A stretch of DNA of 64,000 bases from positions 134,481 to 198,480 of the forward strand of contig NZ_BMRC01000001.1 of the NCBI RefSeq assembly GCF_014648435.1, given 5' to 3'. The translations under genes were made by a program, and so were the position numbers. Shown here one piece after another: positions 52,788 through 61,846 of the stretch (position 1 is its first letter; the number at the start of each line of letters is the position of its first letter). The notes under the pieces are model-generated. The model had not been told where the DNA came from, made no database searches, and saw only the letters and a program-made list of their open reading frames with translations. Source of the DNA: Nonomuraea spiralis. Its GTDB lineage: Bacteria > Actinomycetota > Actinomycetes > Streptosporangiales > Streptosporangiaceae.

Positions 52788-53962
52788 TCGACGTCGACGC
52801 GCGGGGAGTCGTGGAGTTCACGCAGGCCCTGGTGCGCATCCCCAGCACCAACGACCCGGCCCGCGGCCGCAGCGAGCGGCCCGCCGCCGACCTGGTCGAG
52901 GCGAAGATGCGCGAATGGGGCTGGGACCCCGTCGTCCACGAGGCCGCCCCCGGCCGGCCCAACGTCGTCGCGGTGGTCGAGGGCGGCGGCGGCGACGGGC
53001 CGACGCTGATGTTCGAGGGCCACACCGACGTCGTCACCGAGGGCGACCTGTCCACCTGGACCGTCGACCCGTTCGGCGGCGAGATCCGCGACGGGCGGCT
53101 GTGGGGGAGGGGCAGCGCCGACATGAAGTCCGGCCTGGCCGCCACCCTCTACGCCACCCGCGCGCTCCAGCTCGCCGGCCCGTTCCCCGGCCGGATCAAG
53201 GTGTGCGCGCTGGCCGACGAGGAGGGCCTGATGATCGGCGCCCACCACTTCGTCTCCGCCGGGCTGGCCGCCGGCGTGGACGGCGCGATCGTCGCCGAGC
53301 CCGAGGCCGGGGAGATCTGCGCGGTGGCCAAGGGCGCGCTGCGGCTGCGCGTCGACCTCACCGGCAAGATGGCCCATGGCGCGATGCCGCAGCACGGCCG
53401 CAACCCCGTCCAGGCGGTCGGCACGCTGTTGGTCGCCCTGCGCTCCCTCCAGCAGGAGCTCCAGGAACGCCATCCGGCCCACGAGCACCTCGGCGAGGTG
53501 TACGTCACCCCGACCGTCGTACGCGCGGGCACCGAGGAACAGGTCAACGTCATCCCCGCCACCGCGTCGGTCTTCGTCGACGTACGGACGATCCCCGGGC
53601 TGGAGCACAAGGTCGTGGCCGACCGGGTGGCCGCCCTCGCCGGCGGCGACGGGATCGAGGCGTCGGTGTCGGTCCTGGTGGACCGGCCGCCGGTGGACGT
53701 GCCGGTGTCCGACCCGGTGGTGGCCGCCCTGGCCGCGGCGCACCGTACGGTGACGGGGGAGGAGCCGGTCTACGGCGGCGTGCCGGGCTCGACCGACGGG
53801 ACCGTGCTGACCCATTGGGGCGGCATCCCCTCGGTCGTGTACGGCCCCGGCGGCAAGTGGATCGCCCACCAGGCGGACGAGTACGTCGAGGTGGCGGAGA
53901 TCGTCCGGTGTACCCGCGTCTTCGCCGAGGCGGCGCGGCGCTTCCTCCACCGGGACTTCTGA
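52784..53962 (+). CDS. M20-family metallopeptidase (ArgE/DapE/CPG2-like)
   Basis: The protein has 392 residues. The metal motifs are EGHTDVVTEGD (His, Asp), GSADMKSG (bridging Asp), ADEEG (catalytic Glu and metal Glu) and EPE (metal Glu), with a C-terminal His in WIAHQADE. The inserted dimer domain runs ~180-295 (LRLRVDLTGKMAHGAMPQHGRNPV). It cleaves an amide bond of a small molecule: acyl-amino acid, dipeptide or succinyl-diaminopimelate type. It has no signal peptide and is cytoplasmic, so it acts after import. GTG 52784 overlaps the ATPase stop. Confidence 0.9.
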   Translation: MIDVDARGVVEFTQALVRIPSTNDPARGRSERPAADLVEAKMREWGWDPVVHEAAPGRPNVVAVVEGGGGDGPTLMFEGHTDVVTEGDLSTWTVDPFGGEIRDGRLWGRGSADMKSGLAATLYATRALQLAGPFPGRIKVCALADEEGLMIGAHHFVSAGLAAGVDGAIVAEPEAGEICAVAKGALRLRVDLTGKMAHGAMPQHGRNPVQAVGTLLVALRSLQQELQERHPAHEHLGEVYVTPTVVRAGTEEQVNVIPATASVFVDVRTIPGLEHKVVADRVAALAGGDGIEASVSVLVDRPPVDVPVSDPVVAALAAAHRTVTGEEPVYGGVPGSTDGTVLTHWGGIPSVVYGPGGKWIAHQADEYVEVAEIVRCTRVFAEAARRFLHRDF

Positions 53963-55083
53963 TGCGCCCCGGGCCGACGAACTCCCTCGTCGACGTCGCC
54001 GGGCTGCGCGTCGGGCACGCGCAGCGGGTGGGGGGCGGGTACCGTACCGGCACCACGGTGGTGCTGGCGCCGCCCGAGGGCGTGGTGGCCGGGGTGGACG
54101 TACGCGGGGCCGCGCCCGGCACCCGCGAGACCGAGCTGCTCGACCCGCGCAACCTGGTCGAGCGCGTGCACGCCGTGGTGTTGTCGGGCGGCAGCGCGTA
54201 CGGGCTGAGCGCGGCGTGCGGGGTGATGGAACGGCTGGCCGACGCGGGGATCGGGTTCCCGGTGGCGGGCGGGGTCGTGCCGATCGTACCGGCGGCCGTC
54301 ATCTACGACCTCGGCCGCGGCGGCGACTTCCGCGCCACCCCCGACGCCACCCTGGGCACCGCTGCCTACGACGCCGCCCACCCCACCATTCCCCCTCTCC
54401 AAGGGACGGTCACTCTCCACGGCGGTGCGGCCCGCGCGGGCGGCCCCGCTCCCTTCCGAGGGACGGTCACCAACGGCGGCGCCGCCCGGTTCGCGACCGC
54501 GCCCGCCGTGGCCAGCGGGTCCATCGGGGCCGGGACCGGCGCGCTGGCGGGCGGCCTGGCCGGTGGCGTCGGGACCGCCAGCGCCGTCCTGCCCGGCGGC
54601 GTCACCGTGGCCGCCCTGGCCGTCGTCAACGCCGCCGGATCCGTCCTCGACCCCGCCGGCGCCACCCTCGCCGGCATCCGTTACGGCCTGCCCGGCGAGT
54701 TCGACCACCTCCGCCTCCCGGCCGCCGCCGAGGCCGAAGCGTGGCGCCCGGACAAGGTCACCTCGTTCAACACCACCATCGGCGTGGTCGCCACCGACCT
54801 CACCCTCACCAAGGCCCAATGCGGCAAACTGGCCGGGGTGGCCCACGACGGCCTGGCCAGAGCCATCCGCCCGGCCCACACCATGGTCGACGGCGACACC
54901 GTGTTCGGCCTGGCCACCTGCGCCCGCCCGGCCCCCGGCCCCGACGGGCTGCAGGACGTCCTGGCCGCCGCGGCCGACGTGTTCAGCCGGGCGGTGGCCC
55001 ACGCCATGCTCGCCGCCACCGGCCGCGAGGACGCGCCCGCGTACCTCGACGTGTTCCCGAGCGTTCTAGGGGGAGACAGATGA
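53962..55083 (+). CDS. NylC/DmpA (P1/S58)-family N-terminal nucleophile hydrolase
   Basis: The protein has 373 residues. The family core is VVLSGGSAYGLSAACGVMERL, VPAAVIYDLGRGGDF and SFNTTIGVVATDLTL, followed by MVDGDTVFGLAT. In NylC and DmpA the precursor cuts itself just before a nucleophile in this position; here the junction is Asn270|Thr271, so Thr271 is the expected nucleophile. Substrates of the family include N-terminal D- and L-amino acids, beta-peptides and 6-aminohexanoate oligomers. An in-frame repeat GTVT...GGAAR is found near 148-175. The ATG overlaps the M20 gene's stop by one base. Confidence 0.85.
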   Translation: MRPGPTNSLVDVAGLRVGHAQRVGGGYRTGTTVVLAPPEGVVAGVDVRGAAPGTRETELLDPRNLVERVHAVVLSGGSAYGLSAACGVMERLADAGIGFPVAGGVVPIVPAAVIYDLGRGGDFRATPDATLGTAAYDAAHPTIPPLQGTVTLHGGAARAGGPAPFRGTVTNGGAARFATAPAVASGSIGAGTGALAGGLAGGVGTASAVLPGGVTVAALAVVNAAGSVLDPAGATLAGIRYGLPGEFDHLRLPAAAEAEAWRPDKVTSFNTTIGVVATDLTLTKAQCGKLAGVAHDGLARAIRPAHTMVDGDTVFGLATCARPAPGPDGLQDVLAAAADVFSRAVAHAMLAATGREDAPAYLDVFPSVLGGDR

Positions 55084-56492
55084 CCTGGCCGGACGGGCTG
55101 CCCATCGGGGACGGATGGGTCACGACCGAGGACACCACCGAGGTGATCTTCCCCTACGACGGCTCCGTGGTGGCCCGCGCCCCGCTGGGCACCCCGGCCC
55201 ACGCCGCCCGCGCCCTGGAGGAGGCGCTGACGGCCGCGCCCGCCATGGCCGCGCTGCCCTCGCACGCCCGCCGCGCCGCGCTCATGGCCGCGCACGACGC
55301 GCTGGCCGCCCACCGCGAGGAGTTCGAACGGCTGCTGGTCATGGAGACCGGCAAACCGCTGGTCGACTGCCGCGTCGAGGTGGCCAGGACGCTGCTCACC
55401 CTGGCCACGTCCGCCGAGGAGGTCGCCAGGCTGCACGGCGAGACCGTGCCACTGGACCTGCTGCCGTCGGGGGAGGGGCTGGTCGGGTTCTGGACGCGGC
55501 GGGCGATCGGCGTCGTCGTCGGGATCACCGGCTTCAACTACCCCCTGCTCCTGGCCGCCCACAAGATCGCCCCGGCGGTGGCGGCGGGCTGCCCGGTGAT
55601 CGTCAAGCCCGCCCCGGCGACGCCCCTGGCCACGCTCCGGCTGGTGCACCTGCTCCGCGAGGGCGGCCTGCCGCCCGCCGGGGTCCAGCTCGTCACCGGG
55701 GACGTCGAGGTCGGCCGTACCCTGGTCGAGGACCGGCGGATCGGCGCGGTCTCCTTCACCGGCTCGGCCGCCGCCGGGCATGCCATCGCCCGCGCCGCCG
55801 CCCCCACCAAGACGCTGCTCGAACTCGGCTCCAACGCCGCCCTCGTGGTCGCCGCGGACGCCGACCTGGAGGCCGCCGCCGACGCCGTCGTACGCGGCGG
55901 CTACTACGCCTCGGGGCAGGCGTGCATCGCGGTGCAGCGGGTGCTGGTGGAGGAGCCCGTACGGGAGGAGTTCCTGGCGCTGCTGGCCGCCCGCGTCAAG
56001 GACGTCGCCGTCGGCGACCCGCGCCTGCCCGAGACCCGCGTCGCCCCGCTGATCGACCCCGCCGCCACGGACCGCGTCCTGGAGTGGATCGCCGCGTCGG
56101 GGGCCGAGGTGGTCGCGGGCGCGGTGCGCGAGGGGCGGGCGATCGCGCCGACGGTGCTCTCCGGCGTGCCCGACGGCACGGCGGCGTGGGACGAGGAGAT
56201 CTTCGGCCCGGTGGTGTGCGTACGGTCGGTGCCGGGGCTCGACGCCGCCTTCGAGGCGGTCAACCGCTCCCGCTACGGGCTGCACGCCTCCGTCTTCACC
56301 CGCTCGCTGGCCACGGCTTTCACCGCGATCGACCGCATCGAGGCCGGGGGCGTGGTGGTGAACGAGGTACCCGGCTTCCGGGCCGACAACATGCCGTACG
56401 GCGGCGTCAAGGATTCGGGCACCGGCCGCGAGGGCCCGAGGTTCGCCATTGAGGAATTGACGGTGACCAGAATGGCGATCATCCGCCCCTGA
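55080..56492 (+). CDS. NAD(P)-dependent aldehyde dehydrogenase (operon end)
   Basis: The protein has 470 residues with normal ALDH layout: ITGFNYPLLLAAHKIAPAVAAGCPVIVKPAPATPL, FTGSAAAGH, the Glu in LELGSNAA and the catalytic Cys in YASGQACIAVQR, then DNMPYGGVKDSGTGREGPRFAIEE. It resembles succinate/other semialdehyde dehydrogenases more than betaine aldehyde enzymes. It is the last gene of the importer operon (4-bp overlap). It could oxidise a semialdehyde formed from an amino acid released by the M20 or NylC-like enzymes. Confidence 0.9.
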   Translation: MTWPDGLPIGDGWVTTEDTTEVIFPYDGSVVARAPLGTPAHAARALEEALTAAPAMAALPSHARRAALMAAHDALAAHREEFERLLVMETGKPLVDCRVEVARTLLTLATSAEEVARLHGETVPLDLLPSGEGLVGFWTRRAIGVVVGITGFNYPLLLAAHKIAPAVAAGCPVIVKPAPATPLATLRLVHLLREGGLPPAGVQLVTGDVEVGRTLVEDRRIGAVSFTGSAAAGHAIARAAAPTKTLLELGSNAALVVAADADLEAAADAVVRGGYYASGQACIAVQRVLVEEPVREEFLALLAARVKDVAVGDPRLPETRVAPLIDPAATDRVLEWIAASGAEVVAGAVREGRAIAPTVLSGVPDGTAAWDEEIFGPVVCVRSVPGLDAAFEAVNRSRYGLHASVFTRSLATAFTAIDRIEAGGVVVNEVPGFRADNMPYGGVKDSGTGREGPRFAIEELTVTRMAIIRP

Positions 56493-56535
56493 CGATCACT
56501 GTAGGGTGGCGCCGGACTGCGAGGAGGCGCGTGCC

Positions 56536-57975
56536 TTGGCTGAACGGACGGACGAGTCGGCGGTTGCCCCGCGTGGGCGCGGTGGAAGGGCCCTCGTCGT
56601 GCTCGCCGCCCTCCTGGGCGTCGCTGTGGCGGGCACGGGCACGGCCTGGTGGCGTGAGCACGAGGAGGCGCGGGCCCAGGAGCGGGTCGCGCTGGCCCAC
56701 CGGCTGGCGCTGCACGCCGCCGAGCTTCGCGGGGACGATCCGGTCAAGGCTCGCGATCTCGGCCTGGCCGCTCTGGGCGTCCACGCCGACGACCAGACCC
56801 GCGGCGGGCTGACGGACACCCTCCTCCTGTGGCGCAGGGACGATCTCTGGCTGCGCGGCCCCGACGGCGCCTGGCACGCCGAGGTGAGTGGCGACGGGCG
56901 CCTCGGCCTCGTCGCCGGGACCGAGAAGGCCGAGGTCTGGGATCTCGGCTCCGGGAGAGCGGTCGCGCTGGACGGCCCCGGGGGCGCCGTGGAGTCGCTG
57001 GCGCTCTCCTTCGACGGGCGCACCGCGCTGACCGGAGCCGACGACGGCGCCACGACCGTGTGGGATCTCACCGATCCGGCTCACCCGGCCCGGCGGGCGA
57101 CGTTGCCGGGTGTGGCGGCGAAGGGGCCGCTCGACGACGTCCAGGCCCTGGCGGTGAGCCGGGACGGCCGGGTCGCCGCGGTGGCGGACTTCGCCGGAAA
57201 CCTGCTGGTGTGGGACCTGGCCGTACGGGACCACCCGGTCCGGCGCTCGGTCACCGTCGTCCACGGCTCCCGGACGGAGGACCTCGAACTGAGCGGTGAC
57301 GGCGGGACGGCGGTCACCACGACCGACCGAGGCCCGGTGGCGATCTGGAACCTGGCGGATCCGGCGCATCCGGTGAAGACGGCCGAGCTGACCCCCGCGA
57401 TCTACACCGGCACCGCGGCCGCCCTGAGCGGTGACGGGCGCGTCCTCGTCGTCGCGCGGCGCGACCCGGGGGCGGACTGGCGGAGCCAGGCGGACGTCTG
57501 GACGCTCGACGACCCCGCCCGTCCGGCCCGTACCGCCGTCATCGAGCTGCCTCCGGCGGACATGCTCGACGTGGCCCTCACGCCCGACGGCGCGACCGCC
57601 CTCCTGGCGGGGTCCAACGGCAGCGGAGCGCTCTGGGACCTGTCCGTTCCCTCGCGGCCCGTACGGCTGGCCGGGTTGCGCGGGTACCCGTCGGAGGTCA
57701 GGGGGGTGGCGCTGAGCGACGGCGCCCGCGTCGCGCTGATGGCCGCCCCTGGCAGCACCACCTTCTCCGTCTGGGACCTCGGCGACCTGCGGCAGGTGGC
57801 CGCCGACCCCGAGCGGGTCCTGTGCGACGACGGCCCCCGGTCACTGAGCAGGACGGACTGGGACCGCTTCACCGGCGGCGCGGACCCCTCGGATCTCGGT
57901 GGCCCCGGCGGCGTGGACCCGTCGGATCTCGGTGGCCCCGGCGGCCGGGACGTGAGCCTCTGCGCCTTCCGGTGA
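56536..57975 (+). CDS. Membrane-anchored WD40-repeat protein
   Basis: The protein has 479 residues from TTG 56536, which has GAGGAGG 8 nt upstream; a GTG at 56506 is an alternative. A short charged cytoplasmic segment and one membrane helix (ALVVLAALLGVAVAGTGTAWW) precede a helical segment (RLALHAAELRGDDPVKARDLGLAALGVH), as found before the propellers of actinobacterial WD40 NTPases, and then about six or seven WD40-like blades (AVSRDGRVAAVADFAGNLLVWDLA). The NTPase domain is absent. The C-terminus holds a tandem DPSDLGGPGG repeat. It is probably a scaffold; the partner is unknown. Confidence 0.75.
   Translation: MAERTDESAVAPRGRGGRALVVLAALLGVAVAGTGTAWWREHEEARAQERVALAHRLALHAAELRGDDPVKARDLGLAALGVHADDQTRGGLTDTLLLWRRDDLWLRGPDGAWHAEVSGDGRLGLVAGTEKAEVWDLGSGRAVALDGPGGAVESLALSFDGRTALTGADDGATTVWDLTDPAHPARRATLPGVAAKGPLDDVQALAVSRDGRVAAVADFAGNLLVWDLAVRDHPVRRSVTVVHGSRTEDLELSGDGGTAVTTTDRGPVAIWNLADPAHPVKTAELTPAIYTGTAAALSGDGRVLVVARRDPGADWRSQADVWTLDDPARPARTAVIELPPADMLDVALTPDGATALLAGSNGSGALWDLSVPSRPVRLAGLRGYPSEVRGVALSDGARVALMAAPGSTTFSVWDLGDLRQVAADPERVLCDDGPRSLSRTDWDRFTGGADPSDLGGPGGVDPSDLGGPGGRDVSLCAFR
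57882..57947 (+). repeat. Two 33-bp tandem repeats inside the WD40 gene's 3' end
   Basis: The unit encoding DPSDLGGPGG plus one residue occurs twice in tandem (57882-57914 and 57915-57947), nearly identical at DNA level. It sits in the last loop before the C-terminal Cys strand and looks like a recent duplication. Confidence 0.85.
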
Positions 57976-58025
57976 GGGTAACGGTTTGACGAGATGTCTT
58001 TACCTTCCGGCATCGGTCACGTTGG

Positions 58026-61000
58026 ATGGCGCGCATGGTGGAGATCACGCGCAGAACGGTGTTCAAGGCAGGTGCGGCAAGCGCTTTCCTCGCGGCCGGC
58101 GGCCCGGGGACGGCGGCCCTCGCGGCGGGCGGGCCGGCCGGCGAGGGGCTGGAGCAGCGGGCCATGGCGATGGACCCGCCGGTGTTCCTGCTGGAGAGCG
58201 CGGTCCCGCCGCACTTCACGGCGAGCTCCGGCTCCACGTTGTCGATCGGCGACCAGGTCGCCGTCTGCGGGACCAGGTCGCTGCGCTGGGAGCACGCGAG
58301 CCGCGACGTGATCACCGTACGGGCGCCGCTGCGCTGGGCCCCGGACCCCTACCGCCTCGGCGACGACCAGGCGTGGCAGGGGCTGGTGGACGCGTTCTGC
58401 GTGTGGGTGCACAACGCCGAGCCGGTGGACGACGTGCTCAGGTTCGAGTTCGGCCGGGGTGAGCGTACGGACCTGTGGTTCGAGTTCCGGCTCGGGTTCA
58501 GCGGGTGGCGTACGGCGTGGGTGCGGTACGCGTACGACATGCACGGGCGCCCGCACCCCGACATGGACACCCTGCGGATCATCGCCCCCCGCCGCGCCGG
58601 GACCCTGCACCTCGACCAGCTCATGCTGAACGTGCCGCTGCGCCCCGACGCCCCCTGCCGTGACCACCAGCTCCCCGGCATCGCCCCCGAGGGCGACGAG
58701 TACGACAACCAGCACTGGCAGGCGCTCCACCGCTTCGACCGGCTCCTGGCCACCGTCGAGCCGGACCCGTCGCCCCCGACCGCCGAGGAACTGGCCTCGC
58801 TGCGCGCCCTGCACACCCGCTACCACGACGAGTACCTGATCGCCCAGGTCAAGCCGGACGTGCCCGGCCTGACGGCCCAGGTGGCCGCCCTGGAGGGCCG
58901 TCCCACGCACGCCTACCAGGCGCAGATCTACCCGGTGGAGATCGCCGCCGAGCTCAAGGCGTTCGTGAACCCGGTCACGCTGCGCGCCTGCACCGACCTG
59001 ATGAAGACCCTCGCCCAGGCTTACCAGGCCACCCCCGCCGACCGCCCCGCGCTGGCCGCGCTCTACCTGCGCATGGTCGCCCACCTGCGGGAACAGGGCT
59101 GGACGAAGGGAAGCTGCCAGGGCACCATCCACCACCTCGGCTACGACGCCCGCGGCCTGTACGACTCCGTCTACCTCATGCGGGACGCCCTGCGCGAGGC
59201 GGGGGAGTTCGAGCGGGTACGCGCCGACCTGGAATGGCTGAGCGGACTCGGCCGGATCTTCCGCGGTTTCGGCTTCCGGATGGCCCGCGGCAGCATGATG
59301 GACCTGTACAACACCACGGTCCGCGGCATGCTGGCGGCCGTGCTGCTGCGCGACGGCGAGGCCGGGCAGGTGGCCTACCTGCGGGCGCTGCGCGACTGGC
59401 TGAACGCCACCCTGCTGCCCACCGACGGCATCCAGGACGGGATCAAGCCGGACGGCACGGCCTTCCACCACGTCGGCTTCTTCCCCGACTACGTGCGCGA
59501 CGGCTTCAGCGGCCTCGCGCCGCTGGTCTACGTCCTGCACGGCGGCTCGTTCGCGATCTCGGCGCAGGCGTACGGCTGGTTGCGCAAGGCACTGCTCATG
59601 CAGCGCGTCTACGCCAACAAGAACCACTGGCCGATCTCGATCAGCGGTCGGAACCCCAGCGGCGCCACCGCGCTGTCGATCGTGCCGTTCGAGTGGCTCG
59701 CCCCGATCGACGATGAGATCGCCGCCGCCTTCCTGCGCCTGCTGCCCGGCAACCCGACCCAGCGGCAGAAGGAGCTCGCGGCCCGCCTCGACGCCCGCGG
59801 CATCACGCCCGAGCCGGCCCCATCCGGCGCCTGGGCGCTCAACTACGCCGCGCTGGCCGTGCAGCGCCGCGACGAATGGCAGGTCACCGTACGCGGGCAC
59901 AACCGCTACCTGTGGAGCACCGAGATCTACGTCGGCGCCAACTGGTACGGCCGCTACAACACCTACGGCCAGATCCAGGTCCTGCACCGCGGCTCCCCGG
60001 TCACCAACCAGGACAGCGGCTACGCCCAGCCCGGCTGGGACTGGAACCGCCGCCCCGGCACGACGGTCATCCACAAACCGCTCGAAAAGCTCAAGGGCGA
60101 CCTGACCGGAGCCATCGAGGAGATGCTGCTCACCGACTCCCGCTTCGCCGGAGCCTGCACCATCGACGGACGGAACAGCATGTTCGCCATGGACCTGCAC
60201 GGACACCCCAAGTACGACGGCAGCCACCGGGCCCGCAAGTCGGTGTTCCTGTTCGACGACCGCGTCGTGGCCCTGGGCACCGGCATCACCAACGACGACA
60301 CCGCCGACGAGACCGAGACCACCCTCTTTCAGACCCGGCTGCCCGCCAGGAACACACCCACGGTCGTGGACGGCACGGCGGTCACGGCCTTCCCCCACGA
60401 ACAGCTCGACGGCGGGTCGCGCTGGCTGCTCGACGACAAGGGCATCGGCTACTACCTGGCGTCCGGGCAGAAAGTGGCGCTGACCCGCTCGGCCCAGACC
60501 TCCCGCAACAACGCCACCGAAGAGCCCACCGGCGGAGACTTCGCCACAGCCTGGATCAGGCACGGCACCGCGCCATGCGACGGGACGTACGAGTACGCGA
60601 TGGTGGTGAACGCCACCGCCGAGCGCATGGCCGGCTTCGCCGACGCGATGGGGGACGCCGCGCGGGCGCCGTACCGGGTGCTGCGTGCCGACACCGCCGC
60701 CCACGTCGTACGGGACCGCGACACCGGCATCACCGGTTACGCCGTGTTCGAGCGCACTCGTCTGGAAGGTCTGGTACGCGAGGTCGACACGCCTTCGATG
60801 CTGCTCGTCCGAGAAGAAGGCGAGACGGTCGTCCTCGCGGTCTGCGATCCGGACCTGCGCCTATACGGCGGCATCGACCACGACCAGTACGAGAAGGGCC
60901 GGTACGTCGGGCACTACAGCCCGTGGTCGCGTCCCTGGCTGGCGAGCCCCAGCCACCCGCACCGGCTGCGGGTGACCCTGGACGGACACTGGCGGGCCGA

Positions 61001-61106
61001 CGCCGGCCAGCCGTGCCGGGCCAGGGTCACCGGGCCGCACACGGTCCTGGAGTTCGAGACCGCGCACGGCCGGCCGCTACAGGTACACCTGAAGCCCGCG
61101 ACGTAA
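58026..61106 (+). CDS. Tat-exported polysaccharide lyase 8, chondroitinase ABC-like
   Basis: The protein has 1026 residues. The start TRRTVFKAGAASAFLAAGG is a twin-arginine signal. An N-terminal carbohydrate-binding Lyase_N-like domain (FLLESAVPPHFTASSGSTLSIGDQ...LRW) is followed by the alpha/alpha toroid lyase domain. The loop IKPDGTAFHHVGFFPDY provides His482 and Tyr489, with the same 7-residue spacing as His501/Tyr508 of chondroitinase ABC I. A beta-sandwich C-terminal part follows. It cleaves an acidic glycan by beta-elimination outside the cell; chondroitin or a plant or microbial uronic-acid polymer. ATG 58035 is an alternative start. Confidence 0.85.
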   Translation: MARMVEITRRTVFKAGAASAFLAAGGPGTAALAAGGPAGEGLEQRAMAMDPPVFLLESAVPPHFTASSGSTLSIGDQVAVCGTRSLRWEHASRDVITVRAPLRWAPDPYRLGDDQAWQGLVDAFCVWVHNAEPVDDVLRFEFGRGERTDLWFEFRLGFSGWRTAWVRYAYDMHGRPHPDMDTLRIIAPRRAGTLHLDQLMLNVPLRPDAPCRDHQLPGIAPEGDEYDNQHWQALHRFDRLLATVEPDPSPPTAEELASLRALHTRYHDEYLIAQVKPDVPGLTAQVAALEGRPTHAYQAQIYPVEIAAELKAFVNPVTLRACTDLMKTLAQAYQATPADRPALAALYLRMVAHLREQGWTKGSCQGTIHHLGYDARGLYDSVYLMRDALREAGEFERVRADLEWLSGLGRIFRGFGFRMARGSMMDLYNTTVRGMLAAVLLRDGEAGQVAYLRALRDWLNATLLPTDGIQDGIKPDGTAFHHVGFFPDYVRDGFSGLAPLVYVLHGGSFAISAQAYGWLRKALLMQRVYANKNHWPISISGRNPSGATALSIVPFEWLAPIDDEIAAAFLRLLPGNPTQRQKELAARLDARGITPEPAPSGAWALNYAALAVQRRDEWQVTVRGHNRYLWSTEIYVGANWYGRYNTYGQIQVLHRGSPVTNQDSGYAQPGWDWNRRPGTTVIHKPLEKLKGDLTGAIEEMLLTDSRFAGACTIDGRNSMFAMDLHGHPKYDGSHRARKSVFLFDDRVVALGTGITNDDTADETETTLFQTRLPARNTPTVVDGTAVTAFPHEQLDGGSRWLLDDKGIGYYLASGQKVALTRSAQTSRNNATEEPTGGDFATAWIRHGTAPCDGTYEYAMVVNATAERMAGFADAMGDAARAPYRVLRADTAAHVVRDRDTGITGYAVFERTRLEGLVREVDTPSMLLVREEGETVVLAVCDPDLRLYGGIDHDQYEKGRYVGHYSPWSRPWLASPSHPHRLRVTLDGHWRADAGQPCRARVTGPHTVLEFETAHGRPLQVHLKPAT

Positions 61107-61134
61107 CACGGACAGGTGCACCTGAAGCCCGCGA
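61080..61134 (+). repeat. Duplicated 3' end of the lyase gene
   Basis: CAGGTRCACCTGAAGCCCGC plus GA occurs at 61080-61101 (inside the lyase's last codons) and again at 61113-61134 after the stop, 33 bp apart. A GC-rich stem (GGCGGG/CCCGCC, 61145-61166) follows in the gap to the convergent gene. Confidence 0.85.
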
Positions 61135-61186
61135 ACCGACCCCGGGCGGGGGCCCGAGGGCCCGCCGTCCGGGGGTCACGCGCAGG

Positions 61187-61786
61187 TCAGCGGGCGTGAC
61201 GGGTCAGCTCGGCGCGCACCTCGTCCAGGTGGTGCCGGACCACGGGGGCGCCGTCGCGCGCCAGGTTCCGCACCGACCCGGAGTGCCCGTGCCGCAGCTC
61301 GCGCCTGATCAGCGTGAGCGTCTGCTCGTGCGCGTCGGCCTGGAGACGCAGCCAGGCCCGGTCGAACCGGTGGCCGGAACGCCTTGCGAGCACCGCGTCC
61401 AGGTCGTCGCGCTGCTCGGCCGCGGGCGCGTCCGGCAGATCGACGCGCAGCCGCTGCGCGACCTCGCGCAGCCGGGCGTCCAGCTTGCGGTGGTCACGGA
61501 TCAGACCCCAGGCGATCTCACGCACGTCCTTGTCGTGCGACCTGCGGAGCGCGGCCTTCCCGGCCGCGATCTCGGCGAGATTGCCGCGGTGAGCCTGCCG
61601 CAGGTACGCCCGGTCCCGCGCCGAGGCGTGCGACGCCTGGACGGACGGGGCGGCCGCCGCACCGGGCGCGGCCACCGGCCGGACGGTGGTGGCGGCCTCG
61701 GCCGCGGCGGGTGCCGTGGCGGACACGGTCAACGCCAGCACGGCCGCGATTCCCGCGGGTGCTAAGTGGCTCCGTGCTGTTCTCAT
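61187..61786 (-). CDS. DUF4142-type secreted helical protein
   Basis: The protein has 199 residues. The signal peptide (MRTARSHLAPAGIAAVLALTVSATAPAAAEA) is followed by an Ala/Pro linker and a DUF4142-like helical bundle: DRAYLRQAHRGNLAEIAAGKAALRRSHDKDVREIAWGLIRDHRKLDARLREVAQRL...HEQTLTLIRRELRHGHSGSVRNLARDGAPVVRHHLDEV. The His-rich helices resemble ferritin-like folds. It is exported; function unknown. It converges with the lyase gene. Confidence 0.83.
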   Translation of the reverse strand: MRTARSHLAPAGIAAVLALTVSATAPAAAEAATTVRPVAAPGAAAAPSVQASHASARDRAYLRQAHRGNLAEIAAGKAALRRSHDKDVREIAWGLIRDHRKLDARLREVAQRLRVDLPDAPAAEQRDDLDAVLARRSGHRFDRAWLRLQADAHEQTLTLIRRELRHGHSGSVRNLARDGAPVVRHHLDEVRAELTRHAR

Positions 61787-61846
61787 GAGTCCCTCCCTTC
61801 AATGGGACCCGTGCCTGCTGCCCCGGTTCGGTCGGGAGTATTCGCG

